DNA of 64,000 nucleotides from Burkholderiales bacterium. GTDB taxonomy: Bacteria; Pseudomonadota; Gammaproteobacteria; Burkholderiales; WYBJ01. Positions 27,550 through 37,125 of the stretch are shown here, piece after piece (within the stretch, counting starts at the first letter, position 1; the number at the start of each line of letters is the position of its first letter). Made by a program: the position numbers and the translations under genes. A model generated the notes under the pieces. It was given only the letters and a program-made list of their open reading frames with translations, made no database searches and had not been told where the DNA came from. The stretch spans positions 62,001 to 126,000 of the forward strand of contig JADLAC010000002.1 of the NCBI GenBank assembly GCA_020848435.1, written 5' to 3'.

Positions 27550-28259
27550 TGGAGCCGACAAGCGCCAACGCACGCCCAGCCGACAATCTGCGCAAGCGCC
27601 TCGTCATTCGCATTGCCGTGGCGGCATGCGTGCTCGCTGTCGCGCTCTTTGCGCTCGGCCGCCTCGGGGAGCCGGACGCACCGCCGGCGTCATCGGCCGC
27701 GACAACCGACAGCGGGCCACGGCCCTCGACATCGACCGCGACTGCCGAGAGCGCTACGCAGTCCTCGACTCCCGAGCCGGTCGCAGCGCGGCCGGGCCCG
27801 GCCGCTGGCATTGCTGGAGCCGAGCAAGCGCCCGCGGCCCCGGCCCCGACACCTGCTGTCGCCGCGGCTAACACCGGCACAGCGACGACCCAGGATGCGG
27901 CGAGCGCTGTTGCGAGCCCTGGCGCGGGTTCGGGCGGACAGGCGGCGATGGCGCCGGCCGACCGTCCATCCGAGCAGCGGCAGCCGAGCTCGGCCGCGCC
28001 ATCGCAGCCGGCCGAGCGTGCTGCGCTCGCAGCGGCGCCGCCCAAGGGCAAGCTGCCGCGCGGGCCGCACCTGCAGGCGGGCGTTTTTCTGCAAGCCGGC
28101 AATGCCGAGGAGCTCAAGGCGAAGCTGCAAGCGCAGGGCGTGCCGGTCTATATCGAATCGCGGGTGCAAGTCGGACCCTTCGCCGATCGCAAGGAAGCCG
28201 AGCGCATGCGCGAGAAGCTCAAGGCGATGGGCGTGGCTACGGTGCTGATCGTGCAATAG
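27549..28259 (+). CDS. SPOR domain-containing membrane protein
   Basis: 236 residues. One membrane helix at about 22-40 (LVIRIAVAACVLAVALFAL), a long low-complexity Ala/Pro/Ser/Thr linker (about 45-160), and a C-terminal SPOR domain (about 168-236; LQAGVFLQAGNAEELKAKL and SRVQVGPFADRKEAERM). SPOR domains bind denuded septal peptidoglycan, so the protein probably localises to the division site with its C-terminus in the periplasm. Coupled to DUF2802 by a TGATG junction. Confidence 0.9.
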   Translation: MEPTSANARPADNLRKRLVIRIAVAACVLAVALFALGRLGEPDAPPASSAATTDSGPRPSTSTATAESATQSSTPEPVAARPGPAAGIAGAEQAPAAPAPTPAVAAANTGTATTQDAASAVASPGAGSGGQAAMAPADRPSEQRQPSSAAPSQPAERAALAAAPPKGKLPRGPHLQAGVFLQAGNAEELKAKLQAQGVPVYIESRVQVGPFADRKEAERMREKLKAMGVATVLIVQ

Positions 28260-28270
28260 CGCGGCGAAGC

Positions 28271-29065
28271 TTACGACGCTGGCCGCGCGCGCGCCGAGGC
28301 CGTGGCCCCGTCTTCACGCTCGCTCCCGCTGGCGTCCGGCGCCGCGGGCGCGAACACTTCGCCGAGCAGCATCAAGGCGGGACCGTCACCCAAGCGAGCG
28401 GCCAGTTGCGGCAGCTCATCGATGCACCCGTGCAGCGCGCGCCAGTCCGGGAGCGAAGCCGATTCACAGAGCACCACGGGCGCGCCGGGCGCATAGCCGC
28501 GCGCGAGCAGCGCGGCCCTGACCTCGCCGGCTTGCGATGCACCCATGTAAATGGCCGCCGAATCGGCCTGCGCGAGCGCCTTGCTCCAATCGCTGCGCTC
28601 GCATTGCGTGCCGACTCGCGGCGTCGTCAAGGTGACGCTGCGGCTCACGCCGCGGCGGGTGAGCGAGACCCGCAGGTCCGCGGCAGCGGCGAGCGCGGCG
28701 GTCACGCCCGGCACGACCTCGACGGCGATGCCGGCCGCTCGCAGCGCATCGATCTCTTCCTGGCTGCGGCCGAAGATCATCGGGTCGCCGCCCTTCAAAC
28801 GCACGATCACGCGATGGCGGCGCGCCGCATCGACCAGGCGCTTGTTGATGAAGCGCTGGGCAGTGGAATGCTTACCGCAGCGCTTGCCGACGGCCACCGT
28901 GACGGCATGGGCCGCGAGCGCGAGCGTCGCGGGATGGACCAACGCGTCGTAGAAGACGATGTCGGCCTCGGCCAGCAGCCGCGCCGCGCGTAGCGTCAGC
29001 AGATCGGGGGCGCCGGGCCCCGCGCCGACCAGGTAGACCATGCCGAGCGCGCTCATGCGGCTCAT
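28271..29065 (-). CDS. cobA: Uroporphyrinogen-III C-methyltransferase (SUMT)
   Basis: 264 residues from ATG 29063-29065, which overlaps the DUF934 stop (ATGA). Conserved SAM-methyltransferase segments are VYLVGAGPGAPDLLTLRA, the KRCGKH motif, RLKGGDPMIFGR and the PGVTAALAAAA loop. It makes precorrin-2 on the path to sirohaem, the cofactor of the sulfite reductase two genes upstream. Unlike CysG it lacks the dehydrogenase/ferrochelatase half, which must be elsewhere. Confidence 0.95.
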   Translation of the reverse strand: MSRMSALGMVYLVGAGPGAPDLLTLRAARLLAEADIVFYDALVHPATLALAAHAVTVAVGKRCGKHSTAQRFINKRLVDAARRHRVIVRLKGGDPMIFGRSQEEIDALRAAGIAVEVVPGVTAALAAAADLRVSLTRRGVSRSVTLTTPRVGTQCERSDWSKALAQADSAAIYMGASQAGEVRAALLARGYAPGAPVVLCESASLPDWRALHGCIDELPQLAARLGDGPALMLLGEVFAPAAPDASGSEREDGATASARARPAS

Positions 29066-29592
29066 GCGGCTCGCCGCCGGAACAACGGGGCCGGCTGATC
29101 CGAGCATCCCTGGTAGCTCGCGCTGAAATCCGCCAGCGCGGCCAGCCCCGCGTGGGGATCCTGATCCGAACGCAGCTCGAAGGCATCGAAGCCGACGCGG
29201 CCCAGGTAGAACAGTTGGTCGCGCAGCACGTCGCCGATGGCGCGCAATTCGCCCCGGTAGCCATGGCGCTGGCGCAACACGCGCGCGAGCGAGTAGCCGC
29301 GGCCGTCGGCGAAGCGCGCGAAATGAACCGCGATGCGGCTTACCGCGCCGAGATGGGGGAGCAGTGGCGAAGGGTCATCCTCGGCGTTTAGGAGCACGGC
29401 GCTGCGCAGCGCGAGGCAGGCGAGCCTCGCGCGCTGCACCAGCCAGAGCCCGAGCGGTATCAGCACCACGCTCTCGGCAGCGAGTGCGGGCGCCTCGGCG
29501 CCCGCGCACAGCGCCGCCAACCGCACCTCGTCAAGCCGTTGCCAGCGCTCGGACTCGATGCGTCCCTTGCGAACGACGCTTGCCATAGACAT
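29062..29592 (-). CDS. DUF934 protein, sulfite-reduction associated
   Basis: 176 residues. DUF934 proteins sit downstream of sulfite reductase in proteobacteria and are presumed accessory to sulfite reduction. Recognisable segments are VVLIPLGLWL, FADGRGYSLARVLRQRHGYRG and GDVLRDQLFYLGRVGFDAF. The start (ATG 29590-29592, or the second ATG six bases in) lies inside the reductase gene, so the two overlap by about 60 nt in different frames. Exact function unknown. Confidence 0.9.
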   Translation of the reverse strand: MSMASVVRKGRIESERWQRLDEVRLAALCAGAEAPALAAESVVLIPLGLWLVQRARLACLALRSAVLLNAEDDPSPLLPHLGAVSRIAVHFARFADGRGYSLARVLRQRHGYRGELRAIGDVLRDQLFYLGRVGFDAFELRSDQDPHAGLAALADFSASYQGCSDQPAPLFRRRAA

Positions 29593-31228
29593 GCTCCTTG
29601 AAGGGCTCCAGGCCGATACGGCGCACGGTGTCGATGAAGCGCTCGGCGTCGCTGTCGCGCCGGGCCAGATAGCATTCGATCAAGCATTCTACGGCAGGGC
29701 CGACCTCGTCGGCGCTGAAGGCCGGACCGATCACCTTGCCGAGGGCGGCGTGCGCGCCTTGGGCGCCGCCGATGGATACCTGGTAGAACTCGCTGCCTTG
29801 CTTGTCCACGCCCAGGATGCCGATGTGTCCGATGTGGTGATGGCCGCAGGAGTTCATGCAGCCGGAAATGTTGAGATCGAGCTCGCCGATGTCGAACAGG
29901 TAATCGAGATCCTCGAAGCGGCGCTGGATGTCCGCGGCGATCGGAATCGAGCGCGCATTGGCCAGTGAACAGAAATCCCCGCCGGGGCAGGCGATGATGT
30001 TGGTGAGAAGCCCGACGTTCGGCGTCGCCAGTCCCAGCGCTCGCGCCTCCAGCCAGAGCGCATGCAGCCTTGCGGCCGCCACGTCGGCCAGGACGATGTT
30101 CTGCTCGTGGCTCACGCGCACTTCGCCGCAGCCATAGCGCTCGGCCAGATCGGCGATGGCGTCCATCTCGGCTGCGCTGACATCGCCGGGTGCTACGCCG
30201 CGTCGCTTGAGCGAGAGCGTCACCGCGCGATAGCCACTGACGCGATGCGCGTGCACGTTGCGCTCGTGCCAGAGGGCGAAAGCCCGGCTCGCGGCGAGCT
30301 GCCGGTGCAGCTCGCCCGAATCGGGCAAACGACGGTAGACGGGCCGCGTGAAGCGCCGGCTGACCCGTTCGACTTCAGCCCCGGTCAGGGTGCCGGGCCC
30401 GTCCTTGGACCAGTGCCACTCGTCCTCGACCTCCGCCCGGAATGCCTCCAGGCCCTTCGCACGGAGCAAGAACTTGATCCGTGCGCGCCAGATGTTGTCG
30501 CGCCGCCCGTAGCGGTTGTAGACCCGCAGGATGGCCTCGAGATACGTGAGCAGGTGTTGCCAGGGCAGAAACTCGCGCACCACCTGACCCAGGATGGGGG
30601 TGCGGCCGAGCCCGCCGCCCGCGAGGACGCGGAAGCCGATCGCGCCGTCGTCCGAGCGCTGCGCCTGCAGGCCGATGTCGTGGATGAGCGTCGCGGCGCG
30701 ATCGGCCGGCGAGCCGCTCACCCCGATCTTGAATTTGCGCGGCAAGTAGGCGAACTCGGGGTGCAGTGCCGCCCACTGGCGCAGGAGCTCGCACCAGACC
30801 AGGGGATCGACCAGCTCGTCGGGCGCGATGCCGGCGAAGTGGTCGGTGGTGATATTGCGGATGCAGTTGCCGCTGGTCTGGATCGCGTGCATCTGCACCC
30901 CGGCCAATTCGGCCAGGATGTCGGGGACCTGCTCGAGCCGCGGCCAATTGAGCTGGAGGTTCTGGCGCGTGCTGAAATGGCCGTAGCCGCGGTCGTAACG
31001 CCGGGCGATGTCCGCGAGCTTGCGCAGTTGCCGGCTATTCAGCATGCCGTATGGGACGGCGACCCTCAGCATGGGCGCATGACGCTGAATGTACAAGCCG
31101 TTTTGCAGGCGCAAGGGACGAAACTCATCGTCCGTAAGCTGCTTGGCGAGGTAGCGGCGGGTCTGGTCGCGATACTGCGCTACCCGCTCGTCGACCATGC
31201 GCTGATCGATGGCATCGTAGACATACAT
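29531..31228 (-). CDS. Nitrite/sulfite reductase, sirohaem and [4Fe-4S] enzyme
   Basis: 565 residues. The cluster/sirohaem ligands are Cys414 and Cys420 (CPGGDFC) and Cys457 and Cys461 (GCMNSCGHH), the standard arrangement. Two ferredoxin-like half domains (about 55-125 and 300-375) surround them; HFSTRQNLQLNWP is the substrate-binding strand. It performs the six-electron reduction of sulfite (or nitrite). Sulfite is favoured by DUF934, cobA and the divergent CysB-like regulator. The electron donor is not encoded nearby. Confidence 0.93.
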   Translation of the reverse strand: MYVYDAIDQRMVDERVAQYRDQTRRYLAKQLTDDEFRPLRLQNGLYIQRHAPMLRVAVPYGMLNSRQLRKLADIARRYDRGYGHFSTRQNLQLNWPRLEQVPDILAELAGVQMHAIQTSGNCIRNITTDHFAGIAPDELVDPLVWCELLRQWAALHPEFAYLPRKFKIGVSGSPADRAATLIHDIGLQAQRSDDGAIGFRVLAGGGLGRTPILGQVVREFLPWQHLLTYLEAILRVYNRYGRRDNIWRARIKFLLRAKGLEAFRAEVEDEWHWSKDGPGTLTGAEVERVSRRFTRPVYRRLPDSGELHRQLAASRAFALWHERNVHAHRVSGYRAVTLSLKRRGVAPGDVSAAEMDAIADLAERYGCGEVRVSHEQNIVLADVAAARLHALWLEARALGLATPNVGLLTNIIACPGGDFCSLANARSIPIAADIQRRFEDLDYLFDIGELDLNISGCMNSCGHHHIGHIGILGVDKQGSEFYQVSIGGAQGAHAALGKVIGPAFSADEVGPAVECLIECYLARRDSDAERFIDTVRRIGLEPFKEHVYGKRRSQGTHRVRALATA

Positions 31229-31291
31229 GGGTGAACGCGTCCCCGGTTGACTGGCAGGCGAGGATAGCGGCCGGGTCTATATGTGTGGAAC

Positions 31292-31304
31292 GAATTTGTT
31301 ATTC
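31292..31304. promoter_or_regulatory. Candidate CysB-type operator in the divergent intergenic region
   Basis: An AT-rich island in a GC-rich region contains the near-palindrome GAATTTGTTATTC between the sulfite reductase and the CysB-like gene. Its position fits a LysR-family binding site controlling both genes. Motif evidence only. Confidence 0.35.
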
Positions 31305-31336
31305 TTTACTTAGTACCGCCAGGCATATTGACTCCC

Positions 31337-32278
31337 ATGAATCTGCAACAGTTGCGCTACGTTCGCGAGACCATTCGCTGCGGTCTGAGCCTCACTGCGG
31401 CCGCGCTGCGCCTGCACACCTCCCAGCCGGGGATATCGCGCCAGATCCGCGAGCTCGAAACCGAGCTGGGCGTCGATATTTTTGTTCGGCGCGGCAAGCG
31501 GGTGATCGAGCTGACCGAGCCGGGGCGCACCCTCGCCCAGATCGTGGATCGGCTCCTGCAGGAGGTCGATAATTTGCGCACCGCAGCGGCCGAATTCCAG
31601 CGCGAGGATGCCGGTACGCTCGCGATCGCGACTACGCATACCCAAGCGCGCTACGCGCTTCCCGGCGTGGTCGCGGAGTTCAAGCGGCGCTACCCGCGGG
31701 TGCGCCTGAGCCTGCTGCAAGGAACGCCGTCGCAGATCGCCGAGATGACGCTCGCGGGTAGCGCGGATATCGGCATAGCGACGGAGGCATTGGACCACTA
31801 CGCCAGCTTGCTCGCGCTGCCGGGCTACACCTGGCATCACTGCGTTATCGTCCCTGAGGGCCATCCGCTGGCGGCGGCTTCGCTGCTGTCGCTCGAAGCA
31901 TTGGCGCGCTATCCCTTGATCACCTACGATCCTGCCTTCGCCGGGCGCAGCCTCATCGACGAGGCGTTCGCCGCGCGCGACCTGCACGCGGATGTGGTGC
32001 TGGCCGCGATCGATTCCGACGTGATCAAGACTTATGTCGAGCTCGGCCTGGGGGTGGGGATCATCGCGGCCATGGCCTACGATCCGGCGCGAGACCGCGC
32101 CCTGGCGATGCTCGATGCTTCGCACCTGTTCCGCACCAATACCACCCGCATCGCGCTGCTGCGCGGGCGCCGTCCGCGCCAGTTCGCCTACGACTTCATC
32201 GAGCTGTTCGCACCGCATTTGTCGCGTCGCGTGGTAGAGAAGGCGATGGCGGGCGGCAAGGAGTCCTACGAGCTCTGA
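31337..32278 (+). CDS. CysB-like LysR-family transcriptional regulator
   Basis: 313 residues from ATG 31337. The N-terminal winged helix (about 1-60: LTAAALRLHTSQPGISRQIR) and the co-inducer domain with TTHTQARYALP are characteristic of the CysB/Cbl/SsuR branch. It likely activates sulfur assimilation when O-acetylserine or N-acetylserine signals sulfur limitation. It diverges from the sulfite reductase operon, its probable target. Confidence 0.9.
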   Translation: MNLQQLRYVRETIRCGLSLTAAALRLHTSQPGISRQIRELETELGVDIFVRRGKRVIELTEPGRTLAQIVDRLLQEVDNLRTAAAEFQREDAGTLAIATTHTQARYALPGVVAEFKRRYPRVRLSLLQGTPSQIAEMTLAGSADIGIATEALDHYASLLALPGYTWHHCVIVPEGHPLAAASLLSLEALARYPLITYDPAFAGRSLIDEAFAARDLHADVVLAAIDSDVIKTYVELGLGVGIIAAMAYDPARDRALAMLDASHLFRTNTTRIALLRGRRPRQFAYDFIELFAPHLSRRVVEKAMAGGKESYEL

Positions 32279-32353
32279 GCGCCAGCCGATCCCCCAGCCT
32301 GGCGGCCCCCGCCGGCGCATCAAGCTCACCTCGATTGCGCCGATAAGCGTCAG

Positions 32354-35300
32354 ATGGGACTCCCCGAGGGCGCAATCGTGGCGGGCACGCAGTCAACGCC
32401 TACCTGGGGCGCGATGCCCCGTTTCGCGGGTATCGTCGCGGCCGCGGTGGGCATCGCCCTGTCGGCCGCCGCCTGGCTCGGTGTCAAGCAGGCGGGTGAG
32501 CGACGCATCGAGGCGCGTTTCCACGAGCTTGCCGCCGCTCGCGCGGAGCGGGTCGGGTTCGAGCTCGAGCGCTACCGCGACGACCTGGTCACGCTCGCCG
32601 GGCACATAGCCGCCGCCGATTCGATCGACGCGGCGACGTTCGATCGCATGGCGGGGGCCAGAATCGAGACCCTGCGCGGGCTGCAATCGCTCGCCTGGGT
32701 GGTTCCGGCGCGAGACCCGGCGCCCCAGCCGCAAGCCGGCACATCCGCGCACGCCGCGGACGGCGACGCTGCGCTAGGTTCGGCCGACGCCCACAGCCCG
32801 CTCGTTTACCGCCACGTGGTGAGTTTCGCGCAACCGAGCGGGCAGCATGCGCCGATCGCGGGTCGCGCGCTGAGCCTGAGCGTCGCGCAGCGCGCGCTGT
32901 TCGAGCGCGCGCGCGTGAGCGGCGAGCCGGTCGTGAGCCCGCCGCTGCGCACCCAGAACTACCCCTACGAGGCACCGCTCTACCGTACCGTCGTCGCGGT
33001 CCATATCGGCAAGCGCGGCGCGGCACCGGAACCTGCCACGGTGCGCGGCTACCTGGTCGGCACCTATCGCGCCCAGGATGCGGTCGAATCGGCGTTGCTT
33101 CGCGCCCATCCGCCGCTCGCGCTGCGCGTGACCGACCTGGGAGAAGCGGTCGGCACCAACCTGCTGGCGATCTACGATCGGCCCACCGAGACCGCGTCCG
33201 TGGGCATGAGCATCCAGCGGGCCCATATCGCCATGGATACCCGGCTATGGGAGTTGGAATTCGCACCCACCGACGAGTTCGTCCAGGAGAATCGAACCGA
33301 CGAGGCGATGCTCGCGCTGCTGCTCGGCTTGGCGCTCACCGCGGCGGCGACCGCGGCGGCTTTCGCATCGGCGCGCTGGCGCCACGACATCCTCGACCTG
33401 GTGGCGCAGCGCACTTCGGAGCTGGCCGCATCGGAAGCACGCCAGCGCGCCGTGATCGCTTACATGGCCGATGCCCTGGTGGTGACCGACAGCGGCGGCG
33501 TCATCGAGTCGGTCAATGCTGCCGCCCAACGCCTGTTCGGATGGGATGCGGCGCAATTGATCGGGCGCGACGTGTCGATGCTCGTTGCCGACGCCGATGA
33601 GCTCGCGCGCTCCGCCGGCGACGGCGAGTGGGTGGAGCAGGTGTCGCTGCCGCACTTCGGCCATGTCGAGTCGCTCGCAACGCGCCGGGACGGCAGCACG
33701 TTCCCGGTCGCCGTGGCGCTGAGCCAGGTCCGGGAGCAGGGCAGGGTGCGGCGCATCGCGCTTATGCGCGACGTGTCGCAGGAGCGGCGTGCCGAGCGCG
33801 CCATGAGCCTGCTGATCGCGGGAACGTCGAACGTCACGGGGCGGGCGTTTCTGGATGCCGCCACCCGCTCGCTCGCCCAGGCGCTCGGCGTGCGCTACGC
33901 GTTCATCGCCGAAGCGGGCGCGACGAGCGGCGAGCTGCATATCGTGTCCTTGTGGTCGGGCGAGCGGCACGAACCGGGTCGATCGTACCCGCTCGCGGGC
34001 AAGCCCTGCGCGGAAGTATTCGCCGGCGAGCCACGCTGTCATGCCGATCGTCTGCTGCAGTTGTTTCCGCGAGCGAACCTGATGCGCGAGCTGAACGCGC
34101 GCAGTTACGTCGGCCACCCCTTGCGGGCGGCCGATGGTCGTGCGCTCGGAATCTTGGCGCTGATGGATGTGAATCCGCTGGCCGAGGCGCCATTGGCCGC
34201 GTCGCTGCTCTCGCTTGCCGCATCGCGCGTGTCGGCGGAGATGGAGCGCCTGGAAAGCGATCAGGCACTGCTGATTTCGCGCGAACGCGTCGAGCTCGCA
34301 CTCGAAGGCTCCCAGCTCGCTTTGTGGGATCTCAATGTGAGCACGGGCGCAGTGTTTCTGTCCGAGCGCTGGGCCGCGATGATGGGACAACAGCCCGCGG
34401 TCATGCTGACCAGCCTGGCCGAGCTGTTCGCGCGCGTGAATAGCGAAGACCGTAATGCGGTTGACCGCGCGTTTCGCGGCGCCCTGATCGGGGCTTCACC
34501 GTTCTACGAGGTCACCCATCGGGTGATGCGCGAGGACGGCACCTACGTTTGGGTGCGAAGCCATGGCAAAGTCTCGCAGCGCGACGGCCATGGGCGGGCG
34601 TTGCGCATGGTCGGAACCAACGCCGATGTCACCTGGGAGAAGACGGCGGTCGAAGAAGTCGCGCGCCGCGAGCGTGAGCTGCGCGCCATCAGCGACAACG
34701 TGCCGGCGGTGATCGTGCGCCTGGACCGGCAGCTACGCTATCTGTACGCCAACCAGCGCTATGCCAGGGTGGTCGGCGTGTTCGCCGAGGAGTTGCGTGG
34801 CAAGCATATCGCGGACGTTCTCGGTGCCGCCTCGTTTCGCCAGATCGAGGCGCATTTCATGCGCGCGCTCGATGGCGAGACGGTCACTTACGAGCGCGAG
34901 CTCTCGGTCGCGGGCGAGCGCCGTTGGCTGGAGGTGACGGTCATTCCCGACGCCGACGCCGATTGGGCCGTGCATGGCTGCCTCGCCATCGGTATCGACG
35001 TCACCGAGCGCAAGGAGATCGAGCGGCGCATGGTCGAGGCGCGGCGCAATGCCGAGGACACCGCGCGCGCCAAGAGCGAGTTTCTCGCCATGATGAGCCA
35101 CGAGATCCGAACGCCGATGAATGGCGTCATCGGGCTCGCCGGCTTGCTGCTCGATAGCGATTTGAACGCGGAGCAGCGCGGCTATGCCGAGACGCTGCAC
35201 CGTTCGGCCAGCGGCTTGCTGGATATCCTGAACGACGTTCTCGACATGTCGAAGATCGAGGCCGGCAAGCTCGCGCTGCAGCCCGAGCCCTTCGACTTGA

Positions 35301-36997
35301 CGGCCACGGTCGAGGACGTCGCTGCGCTATGGGCTCCCAAGGCCGCCGCCAAGACTCTCGATCTCGCGGTCGAGATGGATGCGCTTTGCCCGCGGCGCGT
35401 GGTGGGCGATGCCGGGCGCATTCGTCAAGTCCTGGGCAACCTGATCGGCAACGCCGTCAAGTTCACCGCGGCCGGCCACGTGCTCGTGCGCGTCGCCGCG
35501 GCGGGTGAGGCGTCGCGCATTCGCTTCGAAGTATCGGACACCGGTGTGGGCGTGAGTGAAGAACAGCGCCGGCGGCTGTTCCAGCCGTTCTCGCAAGCCG
35601 ATGCCTCGACCACGCGGCGCTTCGGCGGCACTGGGCTGGGGTTGGCAATTTGCCGGCGGCTGGTGGAGCTGATGGAGGGCGAGATCGGCGTCGAGAGCGA
35701 ACCCGACCGAGGCTCGACGTTCTGGTTCAACGCCCGGCTGCCCGCCGCCGCCGGACAAGCGCTCGCCGCGCCGTCGGCGCTCGACGGCGCGGCAGTGCTC
35801 GTCGTCGACGACCATCGGTGCAGCCGCCGCGCTCTCGTGAGCCAGCTTGCCACGCTGGCAATGCAAGCGCGCGCGTGCGACGCCGGCGAGGTGCACCAGC
35901 GTCTGCGTGCCGGCACGACAACGTACCGTGCCGTGCTCATCGCTCAGGACATACGCGGCATGGATGGCATGGAGCTTGGCCGGCGCCTGGATGCCGATCC
36001 GTCCTTGCGCTCGATACCGAGGGTGCTGCTCGCATCGGGCGCTCAGCGCATCGACGCCACCCAGGCGCAGGCGGCGGGCTTCGCCGCCGTGATGGGGAAG
36101 CCGGCGCGAACCGATGCTTTGCGCCGCCTCCTGGAGGCGCTGCTGTCGGGTCGCGCCGATGCGGAAATGGGCAAGAGGCCGGAGCACGGCGAATCGCCGC
36201 AACGCCTGTCCGGGCGGGTGTTGCTGGTCGAGGACAACGAAGTCAATCGCCGGGTGGCAGCGTCCGTGCTGGCTCGGCTCGGGCTCGAAGTCGGGGCGGC
36301 AACCAACGGCCGCGAGGCCTTGGCGAAGCTACAGGCCGAACGCTTCGACCTGGTATTGATGGACATGCACATGCCCGAGATGGACGGCTTGGAGGCGACG
36401 CGCGAAATACGCCGCCGTGAGCATGGCCGCGGCTCCAAGGTGCCGGTAGTCGCGATGACGGCGAACGTGCTGCCCGAGGCGCGCGCCGCCTGCCTGGATG
36501 CAGGCATGGACGACTTCCTGCCGAAGCCCTTGGTGCGCGCACAACTGGTAACGTCGTTGCAGCGTTGGTTGCCGCGGCAGCCGACCGGCGGCGCGGCCGA
36601 GGTGGTGCCCTTGCGCAGGGATGTTCATGACCAGCCGCTCGATTACGAACGCCTGGCCGACTTGCATGCCGCCATGGGCGCGGACCTTGCCAAGCTGATG
36701 GACGTGTTCCTCGCGTCCGCGCTCGACCTGGTGCGCGCCATGCAAGCGGCCGTCCAGGCGCACGCGGGCGAGCTGCTGGGGCGCCATGCCCATACGCTCA
36801 AGTCGAGCGCCGCCAACGTGGGCGCGACGCAGCTCTCGCGGCTCGCGCGGCAGATCGAGAGCGATGCCCGCGGCGGGCCGCTTGATCAATGCGCGGCCTA
36901 CGTCGCCGAGCTCGAGCGCGAGCTGGAACGGGTACGCCCACTCCTGCTTCAGGGTGTCGTCGACGCGACCGGGCAAGCGCGCACCGCGGCGCGGTAA
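32354..36997 (+). CDS. Hybrid sensor histidine kinase: CHASE-PAS-GAF-PAS-PAS-HisKA-HATPase-REC-REC-HPt
   Basis: 1547 residues. Membrane helices near 22-42 and 318-342 bracket a periplasmic CHASE-type domain. Then come PAS (about 370-475), GAF (490-635), two PAS/PAC units (645-890), HisKA with His916 (MMSHEIRTPMNG), HATPase (1015-1130; GTGLGLAICRRLVELMEG), REC1 (1146-1265), REC2 (1285-1400) with Asp1337 (LVLMDMHMPEMDG), and HPt with His1480 (HAHTLKSSAANVGA). REC1 has Ala1197 where the phospho-Asp should be, so it is probably a pseudo-receiver. The phosphorelay would run His916-Asp1337-His1480 and then to a separate response regulator, not found here. The input ligand is unknown. Confidence 0.92.
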   Translation: MGLPEGAIVAGTQSTPTWGAMPRFAGIVAAAVGIALSAAAWLGVKQAGERRIEARFHELAAARAERVGFELERYRDDLVTLAGHIAAADSIDAATFDRMAGARIETLRGLQSLAWVVPARDPAPQPQAGTSAHAADGDAALGSADAHSPLVYRHVVSFAQPSGQHAPIAGRALSLSVAQRALFERARVSGEPVVSPPLRTQNYPYEAPLYRTVVAVHIGKRGAAPEPATVRGYLVGTYRAQDAVESALLRAHPPLALRVTDLGEAVGTNLLAIYDRPTETASVGMSIQRAHIAMDTRLWELEFAPTDEFVQENRTDEAMLALLLGLALTAAATAAAFASARWRHDILDLVAQRTSELAASEARQRAVIAYMADALVVTDSGGVIESVNAAAQRLFGWDAAQLIGRDVSMLVADADELARSAGDGEWVEQVSLPHFGHVESLATRRDGSTFPVAVALSQVREQGRVRRIALMRDVSQERRAERAMSLLIAGTSNVTGRAFLDAATRSLAQALGVRYAFIAEAGATSGELHIVSLWSGERHEPGRSYPLAGKPCAEVFAGEPRCHADRLLQLFPRANLMRELNARSYVGHPLRAADGRALGILALMDVNPLAEAPLAASLLSLAASRVSAEMERLESDQALLISRERVELALEGSQLALWDLNVSTGAVFLSERWAAMMGQQPAVMLTSLAELFARVNSEDRNAVDRAFRGALIGASPFYEVTHRVMREDGTYVWVRSHGKVSQRDGHGRALRMVGTNADVTWEKTAVEEVARRERELRAISDNVPAVIVRLDRQLRYLYANQRYARVVGVFAEELRGKHIADVLGAASFRQIEAHFMRALDGETVTYERELSVAGERRWLEVTVIPDADADWAVHGCLAIGIDVTERKEIERRMVEARRNAEDTARAKSEFLAMMSHEIRTPMNGVIGLAGLLLDSDLNAEQRGYAETLHRSASGLLDILNDVLDMSKIEAGKLALQPEPFDLTATVEDVAALWAPKAAAKTLDLAVEMDALCPRRVVGDAGRIRQVLGNLIGNAVKFTAAGHVLVRVAAAGEASRIRFEVSDTGVGVSEEQRRRLFQPFSQADASTTRRFGGTGLGLAICRRLVELMEGEIGVESEPDRGSTFWFNARLPAAAGQALAAPSALDGAAVLVVDDHRCSRRALVSQLATLAMQARACDAGEVHQRLRAGTTTYRAVLIAQDIRGMDGMELGRRLDADPSLRSIPRVLLASGAQRIDATQAQAAGFAAVMGKPARTDALRRLLEALLSGRADAEMGKRPEHGESPQRLSGRVLLVEDNEVNRRVAASVLARLGLEVGAATNGREALAKLQAERFDLVLMDMHMPEMDGLEATREIRRREHGRGSKVPVVAMTANVLPEARAACLDAGMDDFLPKPLVRAQLVTSLQRWLPRQPTGGAAEVVPLRRDVHDQPLDYERLADLHAAMGADLAKLMDVFLASALDLVRAMQAAVQAHAGELLGRHAHTLKSSAANVGATQLSRLARQIESDARGGPLDQCAAYVAELERELERVRPLLLQGVVDATGQARTAAR

Positions 36998-37125
36998 GGC
37001 AACGGGTTCGCAGCGCGCACTCGCCGTGACGCCGAACATCGCGTTGCCCGTCCCAGGCGGCGCAAGCGGTCGATGCGCAGTGGCGTCACCCCCCGATAAC
37101 GCTCGGCCGGTTGCGGCCGGTGCGC

